Below, one piece after another: positions 9,395-21,677 of a DNA stretch of 64,000 nucleotides. A program made the translations under genes and the position numbers. The stretch comes from Paractinoplanes polyasparticus (GTDB taxonomy: Bacteria > Actinomycetota > Actinomycetes > Mycobacteriales > Micromonosporaceae), in assembly GCF_019710575.1 (NCBI RefSeq), contig NZ_JAHWFK010000020.1, positions 124,001 through 188,000 on the forward strand. Direction: 5' to 3'. The notes beneath the pieces are model-generated. The model did not search any database. It was given only the letters and a program-made list of their open reading frames with translations, and was not told where the DNA came from. The number at the start of each line of letters is the position of its first letter. Position 1 is the stretch's first letter.

Positions 9395-10150
9395 CTATCT
9401 CGGCTCGGCGTGAGCGGCGTCCGGGCCGAGGTCCAGCAGCTGGACGGCCCGTAGCGCGCGCCGCACGGCTTGGTCGGCCATGTCGGGGTCGAGCCAGGCG
9501 TCGCGCGGCTCGATCGTGAAGAGTTCGTTGTTGCGAACGGCCCATGGGCCGATCTCGCCGGCCAGGTAAGCCTCGAGCAACGCGGGCTGTTCCAGGCGGG
9601 GCGAGTCGCCCACCGGCTCGAAGGTGTGCCGCAGGGTCATCGGCGGCTGCGTCTGGGGTAGGCGCACGATGACGAAGGCACCTTTTCCCCTGTGCTGTGA
9701 GGCTGTCCCGTCGAAGTCGGTGTTCTTCCAGCTCAGCTCGCCGAAGGTCACCGGCAGCCCGTCGATCTCGCGCTGCCAGGCCCGGCGGACCTTGATCCGG
9801 CCGCCCGCCTGTGGTTGCCAGGCCCGGCGGACCTTGATCCGGCCGCCCGTCTGTGGTTGCCAGGCCCGGCGGATCTTGGTCCGGCTGGCTGCGTGTGGTT
9901 GCCAGGGCCAGGGGCGCTCGTCCGGATCGACTTCCGTCCACCCGCCCCGGACAGCCCACCGGCGGAGGTGACGCCGGAACAGTAATCGGGCCAGGAAGAA
10001 GCCGGCCGGAGCGACCGTGACGATCACGGCGAAGGCGATGGGGCCCGACCAGTCGTCGCGCCCCCGGTTGAGCGCGCGGCCCAGCAGCAGCGCCACGACG
10101 AGCACGCCGAGCCACAACGGTGACCACCAGCGTCTGCGGATCAGCATCAT
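9395..10150 (-). CDS. membrane-anchored hypothetical protein, paralogue of the upstream gene
   Basis: A 251-aa protein of unknown function. Two hydrophobic helices lie near the N-terminus (LWLGVLVVALLLG and FAVIVTVAPAGFFLARLLF), followed by a soluble C-terminal domain. That domain shares VTFGE, GKG-F-V, LPQTQPPM and GDSPRLEQPAL with the protein encoded immediately upstream, so the two arose by tandem duplication. Its ATG overlaps the upstream stop as ATGA, indicating translational coupling. Between membrane and domain the protein repeats a 14-residue basic/Trp unit (RIKVRRAWQPQAGG) encoded by a 42-bp minisatellite. The longer open frame upstream of 10150 is a shadow of the neighbour. Confidence 0.75.
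   Translation of the reverse strand: MMLIRRRWWSPLWLGVLVVALLLGRALNRGRDDWSGPIAFAVIVTVAPAGFFLARLLFRRHLRRWAVRGGWTEVDPDERPWPWQPHAASRTKIRRAWQPQTGGRIKVRRAWQPQAGGRIKVRRAWQREIDGLPVTFGELSWKNTDFDGTASQHRGKGAFVIVRLPQTQPPMTLRHTFEPVGDSPRLEQPALLEAYLAGEIGPWAVRNNELFTIEPRDAWLDPDMADQAVRRALRAVQLLDLGPDAAHAEPR
9774..9899 (-). repeat. 42-bp tandem repeat, 3 copies, in frame
   Basis: Units at 9774-9815, 9816-9857 and 9858-9899. The first two differ at one base and the third at several. Each encodes 14 residues (R-x-K-x-R-R-A-W-Q-P-x-x-G-G), so copy-number change keeps the frame. Confidence 0.9.
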
Positions 10151-10812
10151 GCGGCCACCTGGGGCCGGTCGGGGCCGACGTCGAGCAGCCGGACGACGAG
10201 CAGGGCCCGTTGTATGGCGCGGTAGGCCGAGCCGGGGTCGAGAGCCTCGTCGCGGGCCTCGACGGTGAACAGCTCGGTGTCGCGCACCGTGAACGGTGGG
10301 ATCTCCATGATGCGGAACGCGTGACGGAGGGCCGGCTGCTCGAGCCGGGGCGAGTCGCCGATGAACTTGTACGGCAACCGGGCAGCCATCGGCGGCTGCG
10401 TCTGGGGCAGGCCCACCACGACAAAACTGCCCTTGCCGTCGCGGTCGACCACGGCGCCGCTGAAGGCCCCGCCCGACCACTGGACCTCACCGAAGGTCAC
10501 CGGCAGCCCTTCGATGTCACCGCTCCAGGCGTACCTGACCCGGCTGCTTCCTTGCAGTTGGAGGTTCTGCCAGGGCCAGGCCAGGGCGGCCGGGCCGACC
10601 GGGAAACATCCCATCGCGGTGGCCCAGCGTGACATCGCGCGCAGGGACCGCGCGCGGAATACGGAGCGGATCGAATACGCGAGGAATCCGAGGGCGAGCA
10701 CAACGGTGCATTCCGCGACCGCGTCGAGCAGGGTGAGGCTGCCCACGGCCAGCAACGCGGCGACGGCGCCCGTCCACCCGGCGCTGACCCAGGCCCTCAC
10801 TTCGACGCTCAT
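10147..10812 (-). CDS. membrane-anchored hypothetical protein (paralogue pair, upstream copy)
   Basis: A 221-aa protein with an ATG start, a hydrophobic N-terminal hairpin (about residues 12-50), then the same soluble domain as the downstream gene, ending in a conserved helix (AIQRALLVVRLLDVGPD). It lacks the tandem Trp/Arg repeat of its paralogue. Its TGA stop lies inside the ATGA overlap that starts the downstream gene, so the two products are probably made in fixed ratio and may form a complex. I do not recognise the family and assign no function. Confidence 0.75.
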   Translation of the reverse strand: MSVEVRAWVSAGWTGAVAALLAVGSLTLLDAVAECTVVLALGFLAYSIRSVFRARSLRAMSRWATAMGCFPVGPAALAWPWQNLQLQGSSRVRYAWSGDIEGLPVTFGEVQWSGGAFSGAVVDRDGKGSFVVVGLPQTQPPMAARLPYKFIGDSPRLEQPALRHAFRIMEIPPFTVRDTELFTVEARDEALDPGSAYRAIQRALLVVRLLDVGPDRPQVAA

Positions 10813-10912
10813 CGAGGTCAGGGTAGGTGGCGGGAGCCAGCCGGCGGAAGAAGATCCAGACGTCTGCTTCGTAGCCGGTCGGGCCGCGGCGAGGCCCCGC
10901 TGGCAAGCAGAC

Positions 10913-11275
10913 CTACGGCAGCGGACGGCGTCCGGCGAAACCCAGATCGGAGCGGTGGTACCAGCCGAGGTCGGTCTCGCCCTCGAGCCAGCAGAGATCG
11001 GCGTCTACCCCGTCCACCTCGCCCGGGAAGTCGACGAGCAGCGGCGCCAGGCTCTTGAGCACCGCGCCGGTCTGCTGCACCTCGGTCATCAGGTCGTCGA
11101 GGCGCGCGGTGGTCGCCTTCCACTCCGGCATCCCGCCCAGCGGTGTCGAGGGACCGCCGGCCCCGATCACGGCGCCGAGCTCGGCCGCGTCCGCTCGCAG
11201 AGCAACGATCTCTTCCAGTACGGGCCGCAACCGCTTCAGTTCGTCCCGCGCCTCACCCAGCGTGAACAACCCCAT
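10913..11275 (-). CDS. DUF2203 domain-containing protein
   Basis: About 120 aa. The N-terminal FTLGEARDELKRLRPVLEEI helix and the C-terminal signature (GLLVDFPGE-like segment, LCWLEGE, GWYHRSDLGFAGRRPL) are those of DUF2203, a small conserved helical family of unknown function. I place the start at the ATG at 11275, where family homology begins; an in-frame ATG at 11311 would add 12 atypical residues. It is soluble with a predicted antiparallel helical bundle. About 100 bases separate it from the paralogue pair downstream. Confidence 0.78.
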   Translation of the reverse strand: MGLFTLGEARDELKRLRPVLEEIVALRADAAELGAVIGAGGPSTPLGGMPEWKATTARLDDLMTEVQQTGAVLKSLAPLLVDFPGEVDGVDADLCWLEGETDLGWYHRSDLGFAGRRPLP

Positions 11276-11404
11276 GCCACTGAGAGTGCCAGCGGGGCAG
11301 GCGTCGATCAAGTAGCAGCCGCGGCGATGTGGCCGCGCAAGTGGTCTGCGGTCCGGGGTCGATCAAGCCGTGGCGCGGCGATGTGGCCGCCAGAGCGGGC
11401 TGGG

Positions 11405-11908
11405 TCAGGCGTCGATCAAGCCGTGGCGGGCCATGATCGCGGCGCGGCGGGCGCGGTTGACCGCCCGCACCCGGCGGGCCACGAAGAACACGTCGAGCAG
11501 CGACCACACGCCGAGGCCGCCCAGCGTGAAGAGCATGGCGATCGACCGGCCGGTGTCGCCCAGGTAGAACCGGTGACCGCCGATGAGGCCGACCACGCAC
11601 CACAGGGCGTAGGCAACCCGGGCGTCCTTGCGCACGGAGGCGAACTCCGCCTCGGCCCGCAACACGCGCAACCGGTCCCACTCCGGCAGTCCGGCAGCGC
11701 CGTGGGGAACGGCGGCGGAGGAGGCGACGGGCAAGCAGGCAGCGTCGTGCGAGGCGGCGGCGGACCAGGTGGCGGGCAAGCCGGCAGCGTCGTGCGGGGC
11801 GGCGGCGGGCCAGGTGGCGGGCAGTCCGGCCGCAGTGGGCTGGGCGGCGGCCGAGGCGGCGCCGGGCGGGCCGCTGGGGGAGTGGGGAACGGCTCCGGGC
11901 AGGCTCAC
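11405..11908 (-). CDS. TM2 domain-containing protein with Ala/Pro repeat N-terminus
   Basis: The C-terminal half is a TM2 domain: two membrane helices flanking GGHRFYLGDTGRSIAML-type residues, then a basic tail (RRVRAVNRARRAAIMARHG). The N-terminal region is a low-complexity Ala/Pro/Trp stretch encoded by a 45-bp tandem repeat. The start is uncertain: I use the GTG at 11908, just short of the divergent sirtuin gene at 11955; longer in-frame extension would overlap the sirtuin. TM2 proteins are small membrane proteins of unclear role. The repeat region is probably disordered. Confidence 0.65.
   Translation of the reverse strand: MSLPGAVPHSPSGPPGAASAAAQPTAAGLPATWPAAAPHDAAGLPATWSAAASHDAACLPVASSAAVPHGAAGLPEWDRLRVLRAEAEFASVRKDARVAYALWCVVGLIGGHRFYLGDTGRSIAMLFTLGGLGVWSLLDVFFVARRVRAVNRARRAAIMARHGLIDA
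11706..11840 (-). repeat. 45-bp tandem repeat, 3 copies, in frame
   Basis: Units at 11706-11750, 11751-11795 and 11796-11840 share the core GGCGGGCAAGCCGGCAGCG with scattered substitutions. They encode 15-residue Ala/Pro/His units in the N-terminal part of the TM2 protein. Confidence 0.8.
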
Positions 11909-11954
11909 CGGCGTAACGATAGCCGCGGCGGGTCCGGCGAGGGACGATTGTCGC

Positions 11955-12815
11955 GTGGACTTACAGGTTGTGGAGCAGGTGGCCGAGCTCGGGGCGTGGA
12001 TCTCCGAGGGCGGCGTGGTGATTCTGAGTGGCGCGGGGCTCTCCACCGACTCCGGCATTCCGGACTATCGCGGCCCGTCGGGGTCGGCCCGGCGCAGCAC
12101 GCCCATGACCTACCAGGCCTTCACGCGCGACCCGATCGCCCGCCGCCGCTACTGGGCGCGGTCCCACCTGGGCTGGCGCACGATCGGCGAGGCCTTCCCG
12201 AACGACGGTCATCGCGCGGTCGCCGCGTTGCAGGGCTGCGGCGTGGTCGATGGCATCATCACGCAGAACGTCGACGGCCTGCACCAGGCGGCCGGCGCGA
12301 GCGGCGTCGTCGAGCTGCACGGCAACCTGGCCCGCATCGTCTGCCTGGACTGCGGCGATCTGACGGCCCGTGTCGCCCTCGCCGCACGCCTCGACGAGGC
12401 CAACCCGGCGTTCGACGCCGCGGCCGTGGCCATCAACGCCGACGGCGACGCCGAGCTCGACGACACCGATCTCGACCGATTCACGGTTGTCGACTGCCTG
12501 AGCTGCGGCGGCATGCTGAAGCCGGACGTCGTCTACTTCGGCGAGACGGTGCCGCCGGAGCGGGTGTCGCGCAGCTTCGCGCTCGTCGGCAACGCCCGTA
12601 CGCTGCTGGTTCTCGGTTCTTCGCTGACCGTGATGTCGGGCCGCCGGTTTGTGCTGCGCGCGGTCAAGGAAGGCATCCGGGTCGCGATCGTCAACCGCGG
12701 GGTCACGCGCGGCGAGCCGTACGCGGGTCTCCACATCGATGCCCCATTGGGCATTGTTCTGCCGCACCTGGCCGGCGAGGTGGCCGGCGAGATGTCCGCA
12801 CCGGTCCGCATTTGA
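11955..12815 (+). CDS. Sir2-family NAD-dependent protein deacetylase (sirtuin)
   Basis: A 286-aa sirtuin. The NAD-binding motif GAGLSTDSGIPDYRG, TQNVDGLHQAAG and the catalytic His122 in ELHGNL are present. The zinc knuckle consists of C130-x2-C133 (CLDC) and C181-x2-C184 (CLSC), with a long insertion between the pairs. It would remove acyl groups from lysines with NAD cleavage; substrates are unknown. The GTG at 11955 gives an N-terminus of usual length. It is divergent from the TM2 gene and followed by the LacI regulator 165 bases downstream, with its own promoter, so it is probably monocistronic. Confidence 0.9.
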   Translation: MDLQVVEQVAELGAWISEGGVVILSGAGLSTDSGIPDYRGPSGSARRSTPMTYQAFTRDPIARRRYWARSHLGWRTIGEAFPNDGHRAVAALQGCGVVDGIITQNVDGLHQAAGASGVVELHGNLARIVCLDCGDLTARVALAARLDEANPAFDAAAVAINADGDAELDDTDLDRFTVVDCLSCGGMLKPDVVYFGETVPPERVSRSFALVGNARTLLVLGSSLTVMSGRRFVLRAVKEGIRVAIVNRGVTRGEPYAGLHIDAPLGIVLPHLAGEVAGEMSAPVRI

Positions 12816-12881
12816 CCGCCGTGTAACCGGGTGCCTGCCCCCGTGTTATCGCACTGAAACTTAAATAATTCAGAGGCCCCG

Positions 12882-12911
12882 TTGACGTGACGGGCTTCAC
12901 TGGCGTTAACT
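12882..12911 (+). promoter_or_regulatory. candidate promoter of the lacI-type gene
   Basis: TTGACG (12882-12887) and TTAACT (12906-12911) are separated by 18 bases, a plausible vegetative-sigma promoter. The operator-like repeats begin 4 bases after the -10 element, where repressor binding would block initiation. Confidence 0.5.
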
Positions 12912-12914
12912 GCC

Positions 12915-12947
12915 GAAACCGCTTCCGAAACCGGTTCCGAAATCCGG
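12915..12947 (+). promoter_or_regulatory. LacI-type operator: tandem 12-bp imperfect palindromes
   Basis: GAAACCGCTTCC (12915-12926) is followed directly by GAAACCGGTTCC (12927-12938) and a partial third copy GAAATCCGG (12939-12947). Each unit is a near-palindrome around central CG/CCGG, as is typical for LacI-family operators. I infer autoregulation by the adjacent LacI protein. Confidence 0.6.
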
Positions 12948-12980
12948 CCGCAATGAAGTGGTGACACGTCAGGAGGACCA

Positions 12981-13982
<1,002 letters not shown>

Positions 13983-14090
13983 ACAAGCAGCACACCCGGG
14001 GCCGGCCAGAAATCAGGGCCGGCGCCGCGATAGCGCACGCCCTCTCACCCCGATTGATACCTGATTCCGTCACCCGAGGAGATTTTCGCG

Positions 14091-15779
14091 ATGCAGAGAA
14101 GGAAACTGTTCGCGGTCGCCGTGGCGAGCGTGCTCGCCACGGGCGGACTGGCCGCGTGCGGCGACTCGCCCAACGCCGACAACGCCAACAACGCGAACAA
14201 GTCGTCGGTCGACTTCCTCAAGATCGGCATGCCGAACGGCACGCAGACCGAGAACCACAACCCGTTCGCCGGCACGTCGTCGGCCAACGCCCTGGGTTAC
14301 AAGTGGATGATCTACGAGCCGCTGACCCAGTGGAACCCGGTGCGGCCGGCCGAGCCCGCCGTCCCGTGGCTGGCCAGCGCGGTCAAGTGGGCCGACGACT
14401 ACAAGTCGGCCGAGGTCACCGTGCGGGACAACGCAACCTGGTCCGACGGCCAGAAGCTCACCGCGGAAGACGTGGCCTACACGTTCAACCTGCTGAAGAG
14501 CAACGAGGCGCTGAACGTCAACGCCATCCCGTTCGACCAGATCACGGTGGCCGGCAACGTCGTGAAGGTGACGTTCAAGACGCCGCAGTTCGTCAACCAG
14601 AACAAGATCATGGCGAGCACCCCGATCGTGCCCAAGCACATCTGGGAGAAGATCAGCGACCCCGCCACGGACATCAACAAGACGCCGGTCGGCTCGGGTC
14701 CGTACACGCTGAAGTCCTTCACCCAGGCCGGCGTCACGCTGTCCGTGCGCACCGAGGGTTACTGGGGCACGGTGCCGCAGGTCAAGGAGCTGCGCTACGT
14801 CTCCTACGCCGACAACAACGCTCAGGGCACCGCGCTGGCCAACGGCGACACCGAGTGGTCGTTCGTCTTCCTGCCGAACCCGAAGGCGACGTTCATCGAC
14901 AAGGACCCGGAGCACCACAAGGTGTGGGCGCCCGGCGTCCTCGGCATCCACGGCCTCTACATCAACACCACGATCAAGCCGTTCGACGACGTGAAGCTCC
15001 GTCAGGCGATGAACATGGTGATCAACCGGGCCGACATCTTCACCCAGGCCGAGGCCTCGTACTTCCACCCGGAGATCAAGAGCGTGACCGGCCTGCCGCC
15101 GGGCGCCGGTGACGCGTTCATCGCTCCGGAGTACAAGGGCAAGGAGTTCTCGAACGACGTGGCGGGCGCCAAGGCGCTGCTGCAGAGCGCCGGCTACAAG
15201 CTGAACGGCAAGGTGCTCAGCGACCCGTCCGGCAAGCCGGTCAAGATCAAGCTCAGCGACCCCGCGCCGTGGTCGGACTACCAGACCTCGCTCGAGATCA
15301 TCAAGAGCAACTTCGCCGAGATCGGCATCGCGGCGACCGTCGAGAAGCCCAACCAGGACGTGTGGGACAAGAACGTGCAGACCGGCGCGTTCGAGGCCTC
15401 GATGCGGTGGACGAACGGCGGCGCCACGCCGTACGACATCTACCAGACCGTGATGGACGGCGACCTGCTCAAGCCGATCGGCACCCCGGCTCAGCAGGGT
15501 AACTTCGGTCGCTTCAAGAGCCCCGAGGCGACCGCCGCGCTGACCGCGTACAAGAACGCCACCAGCGACGAGGCCCGCACCACGGCGATGAACCAGATCC
15601 AGAAGGTCTTCGTGGAGCAGGCCCCGATGTTCCCGGTCGGCGCGGACAACGTCGGCGCTGCCTACAGCGACAAGAACTGGACCGGATGGCCGACGGACGC
15701 GGACCCGTACTCGGGTGCGCAGCCGACCCAGCCGTACGTGTCGCTGATCATCGGAAAGCTCAAGCCCGCCAACTCCTGA
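14091..15779 (+). CDS. ABC transporter substrate-binding lipoprotein (Opp/Dpp family 5)
   Basis: 562 aa with a lipoprotein signal peptide ending in LAAC (Cys23). The mature protein has the family 5 solute-binding fold: NHNPFAGTS, the WSDGQKLTAEDVAYTF signature, and late DPAPWSDYQTSLEIIKSNFAEIGI. The ribosome site is GAGGAG. Family 5 proteins bind peptides, nickel or, in several lineages, cello-oligosaccharides. The neighbouring LacI regulator and GH1 beta-glucosidase make an oligosaccharide ligand more likely than a peptide. It heads the five-gene transporter block. Confidence 0.92.
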   Translation: MQRRKLFAVAVASVLATGGLAACGDSPNADNANNANKSSVDFLKIGMPNGTQTENHNPFAGTSSANALGYKWMIYEPLTQWNPVRPAEPAVPWLASAVKWADDYKSAEVTVRDNATWSDGQKLTAEDVAYTFNLLKSNEALNVNAIPFDQITVAGNVVKVTFKTPQFVNQNKIMASTPIVPKHIWEKISDPATDINKTPVGSGPYTLKSFTQAGVTLSVRTEGYWGTVPQVKELRYVSYADNNAQGTALANGDTEWSFVFLPNPKATFIDKDPEHHKVWAPGVLGIHGLYINTTIKPFDDVKLRQAMNMVINRADIFTQAEASYFHPEIKSVTGLPPGAGDAFIAPEYKGKEFSNDVAGAKALLQSAGYKLNGKVLSDPSGKPVKIKLSDPAPWSDYQTSLEIIKSNFAEIGIAATVEKPNQDVWDKNVQTGAFEASMRWTNGGATPYDIYQTVMDGDLLKPIGTPAQQGNFGRFKSPEATAALTAYKNATSDEARTTAMNQIQKVFVEQAPMFPVGADNVGAAYSDKNWTGWPTDADPYSGAQPTQPYVSLIIGKLKPANS

Positions 15780-15852
15780 TCGTGGACGCCGCTCCCGCCC
15801 GTGCCGCCGGGTGGGAGCGGCGCCCCGCCGTTGAGACAGAAGGAATCCCGGC

Positions 15853-17903
<2,051 letters not shown>

Positions 17904-17906
17904 GCG

Positions 17907-18989
17907 ATGACGATCCCCACCTCGAGCACCGCCCAGGTCATCCCCGGCCAAGGGGCGATGGCGGCGCCGGAGGGCGCCAAGCCGAGCAAGGCCAAGCGGC
18001 AGCGGTTCCTGTTCCTGAAGAACAAGAAGGCGGCCTTCGGCCTGCTCATCCTGGGCCTGTACGTGCTGTTCGCGATCATCGGGCCGTGGATCACGCCGTA
18101 CGACCCGGACGCGCGCAGCAACGACCTGATCCAGCCGCCGTCGGCCGACCACTGGTTCGGCACCACCCACCTCGGTCAGGACGTGTTCAGCCAGGTGCTG
18201 GACGGCACCCGGCCCGTGGTGTTCGTCGGCTTCCTGGCCGGCGCCATCGCGACCGTGCTGTCCGTCATCATCGGCATCACCGCCGGCTACCTCGGCGGCA
18301 AGACCGACGACGCCCTGTCGGCGCTGTCCAACGTGTTCCTGGTGATCCCGGCCATCCCGCTGATGATCATCATTACCTCCATCCTGGACAGTGCCAGCAA
18401 CCTGCTGATCGCTCTGATCATCGGTCTCACGTCGTGGTCGTGGAACGCCCGGGTGCTGCGCGCCCAGACGCTGTCGCTGCGCCGGCGTGACTACATCGAG
18501 GCGGCCCGGGCCACCGGCGAGAAGACCTGGCGCATCGTCGGCTTCGAGCTGCTGCCCAACCTCACCGCGGTGATCGCCTCCGGGTTCATCGGCACGGTCA
18601 TCTTCGCGGTGCTGTCGCTGATCACCCTGGCCTTCATCGGCATCGTCTCGGCCGCCGGCTGGAACTGGGGCACGATCCTGTTCTGGGCGCAGGGTCAGCA
18701 GGCGCTCGCCCAGGGCGCGTGGTGGTGGTTCGTGCCGGCCGGTCTGGCCATCGCCTTCCTCGGCACGGCGCTGTCGCTGATCAACTTCGCGATCGACGAG
18801 TTCGTCAGCCCGCGGCTGCGCAGCGCCGGCAAGACCAAGCTCAAGACGGCCTCCGGCGGCACCGTACGCATGCGGATCGGTTTCACCCCGGTGCTGTCGA
18901 ACTCGGCCGAGCCGCACACCCGGGCCTGGCCCATCCCCATCAACACGGACGGCGCGACGCCGGTGGCCCGAGAGGTGGCCGGGTCATGA
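17907..18989 (+). CDS. Opp/Dpp-type ABC transporter permease (DppC-like)
   Basis: 360 aa, starting 3 bases after the preceding stop with AAGGAGGG as ribosome site. It has a cytoplasmic basic N-terminus (KPSKAKRQRFLFLKNKKAAFG), about six membrane helices, YDPDARSNDLIQPPSADHWFGTTHLGQDVFSQ typical of DppC/OppC, and an EAA loop (RDYIEAARATGEKTWRIVGFELLPN). The 60-residue C-terminal extension after the last helix is longer than usual. It forms the translocation pore with the DppB-like protein. Confidence 0.91.
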   Translation: MTIPTSSTAQVIPGQGAMAAPEGAKPSKAKRQRFLFLKNKKAAFGLLILGLYVLFAIIGPWITPYDPDARSNDLIQPPSADHWFGTTHLGQDVFSQVLDGTRPVVFVGFLAGAIATVLSVIIGITAGYLGGKTDDALSALSNVFLVIPAIPLMIIITSILDSASNLLIALIIGLTSWSWNARVLRAQTLSLRRRDYIEAARATGEKTWRIVGFELLPNLTAVIASGFIGTVIFAVLSLITLAFIGIVSAAGWNWGTILFWAQGQQALAQGAWWWFVPAGLAIAFLGTALSLINFAIDEFVSPRLRSAGKTKLKTASGGTVRMRIGFTPVLSNSAEPHTRAWPIPINTDGATPVAREVAGS

Positions 18990-19052
18990 GCGACTGCACC
19001 GGAGCGAGCGGAGCGGTCGTAGGGCCAGGAGGGCATGACATGGAGGCTCAGC

Positions 19053-20057
<1,005 letters not shown>

Positions 20058-20062
20058 GAACG

Positions 20063-20106
20063 GGGGCCGGTCCGCCAACGCGGACCGGCCCCTATTTTCC
20101 TTTTAC
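20063..20106 (+). terminator. Rho-independent terminator inside the sugar locus
   Basis: A perfect 13-bp stem, 20063-20075 with 20080-20092, around a CAAC loop, followed by the T-rich TATTTTCCTTTT. It ends the ABC operon just 18 bases before the beta-glucosidase start codon, so bgl expression needs read-through or a promoter hidden in the hairpin region. Confidence 0.88.
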
Positions 20107-20123
20107 ATCCCCACTGGAGTGCC

Positions 20124-21512
20124 ATGAACCCCACCACCACCTCCGTTCCGCTCGCCACCGGGCTTCCCGCGAAATTCGTCTGGGGCGTGGCGACGGCGTC
20201 GTACCAGATCGAGGGCGCGCACGACGAGGACGGCCGCACGCCGTCCATCTGGGACACCTTCTCGCGGGTGCCCGGCGCCGTCGTCGGCGCCGACAACGGC
20301 GACGTGGCCTGCGACCACTACCACCGGATGCCCCAGGACGTCGCGCTGATGAAGGGCCTCGGCGTCGACAGCTACCGGTTCTCGGTGGCCTGGCCCCGGG
20401 TGCAGCCCGGCGGCCGCGGCCCGGTCAACCCGGCCGGTCTCGGCTTCTACGAGCGGCTCGTGGACGAGCTGCTCGAGAACGGGATCGCCCCCTGGGTCAC
20501 GCTCTATCACTGGGATCTGCCGCAGGAACTGGAGGACGCGGGCGGCTGGCCCCACCGCGACACCGCCTACCGGTTCGCCGACTACGCGATGCTGGTCTTC
20601 GACGCTCTCGGCGATCGGGTGGACACGTTCACGACACTGAACGAGCCGTGGTGCTCGGCCTGGCTGGGCTACAACGTCGGCGTGCACGCGCCCGGCCGCA
20701 AGGACTTCGACGCCTCGCTCGCCGCCACCCACCACCTGCTGCTCGGCCACGGCCTGGCGACGCAGCGGATGCGGGCCGCCGAGACCCGTCCCCACAACTA
20801 CGGCATCACGCTGAACATGGGCACGGCCGACCCGCACGGCGACACCGAGGCCGACCGTGACGCCGCCCGGCGGGCCGACGGCATGGGGCTGCGGCTCTAT
20901 CTCGACCCGCTGCGTAAGGGCGCCTACCCGGCCGACATGGTCGAGGACCTGGCCGCCCGCGGCTCGGCGCTGCCGGTCCAGGACGGCGACCTCGAAATCA
21001 TCTCGACGCCGATCGACACCCTGGGCGTCAACTTCTACTTCGGACAGGACTTCGCCGGCACCGACGAGCAGGGCCGCACCCAGGACGCGAACGGCGAGCC
21101 GATCGTGCGTTCCGTGCTTCCCGACACGGCCCGTACGGCGATGGGCTGGCCGATCACCCCGGAGCGCTTCACCCAGCTGCTGGTGCGCCTGCACCGTGAC
21201 TACCCGGGCCTGCCCATGGTGATCACCGAGAACGGCGCCGCCTTCGACGACCAGCCGGACGCGACGGGCTACGTGGCCGACGACGACCGTACCGAATACC
21301 TCGCCTCCCACATCGCGGCCGTCGCGGCCGCCCGGGAGCAGGGCGCGGACGTGCGTGGCTACTTCGCGTGGTCGCTGCTCGACAACTTCGAGTGGGCCGA
21401 GGGCTACGCCAAGCGGTTCGGCATCGTGCACGTGAACTACGAGACGCAGGAGCGCACGCCCAAGCAGAGCGCGCTCTGGTTCCGCGACTCGATCGCCGCC
21501 CTGCGAGCCTGA
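20124..21512 (+). CDS. GH1 beta-glucosidase
   Basis: 462 aa, glycoside hydrolase family 1. It starts with FVWGVATASYQIEGA, has the acid/base Glu174 in TLNEPW and the nucleophile Glu369 in ITENGAAF, and ends with FAWSLLDNFEWAEGYAKRFGI. There is no signal peptide, so it acts in the cytoplasm on imported beta-linked disaccharides such as cellobiose, releasing glucose. Its position after a LacI regulator and an Opp-type importer gives a complete uptake-and-hydrolysis path. The ribosome site GGAG lies shortly after a strong terminator. Confidence 0.95.
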   Translation: MNPTTTSVPLATGLPAKFVWGVATASYQIEGAHDEDGRTPSIWDTFSRVPGAVVGADNGDVACDHYHRMPQDVALMKGLGVDSYRFSVAWPRVQPGGRGPVNPAGLGFYERLVDELLENGIAPWVTLYHWDLPQELEDAGGWPHRDTAYRFADYAMLVFDALGDRVDTFTTLNEPWCSAWLGYNVGVHAPGRKDFDASLAATHHLLLGHGLATQRMRAAETRPHNYGITLNMGTADPHGDTEADRDAARRADGMGLRLYLDPLRKGAYPADMVEDLAARGSALPVQDGDLEIISTPIDTLGVNFYFGQDFAGTDEQGRTQDANGEPIVRSVLPDTARTAMGWPITPERFTQLLVRLHRDYPGLPMVITENGAAFDDQPDATGYVADDDRTEYLASHIAAVAAAREQGADVRGYFAWSLLDNFEWAEGYAKRFGIVHVNYETQERTPKQSALWFRDSIAALRA

Positions 21513-21569
21513 ACCCCTTACGCGTCAGCGTCGCGCCCGCTTTCTTTGCTGGAGTGCGGCTCTGACGCG

Positions 21570-21677
21570 TGGTTCAGCGTCGCGTTCGTTCCCCGGGCGC
21601 TGGCGCCGTGGTTCAGCGTCGCGTTCGTTCCCCGGGCGCTGGCGCCGTGGCTCAGCGTCGCGTTCGTTCCCCCGGGC
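21570..21677. repeat. 39-bp tandem repeat, 2 full and 1 partial copy
   Basis: Units 21570-21608 and 21609-21647 are identical, and a diverged partial copy begins at 21648. They lie between the convergent beta-glucosidase and ROK genes, and the last copy overlaps the ROK 3' end. Each unit contains CCCCGGGCGCTGGCGCC, a self-complementary-rich core. Confidence 0.9.

Noticed and set aside
6420..10490. 1356-codon minus-strand open frame across parC
   Set aside because: High-GC shadow; no domain, and it runs through the paralogue pair in the wrong frame.
21570..21677. Repeat array considered as a CRISPR
   Set aside because: Units abut without spacers and there are only two full copies; it is a minisatellite.
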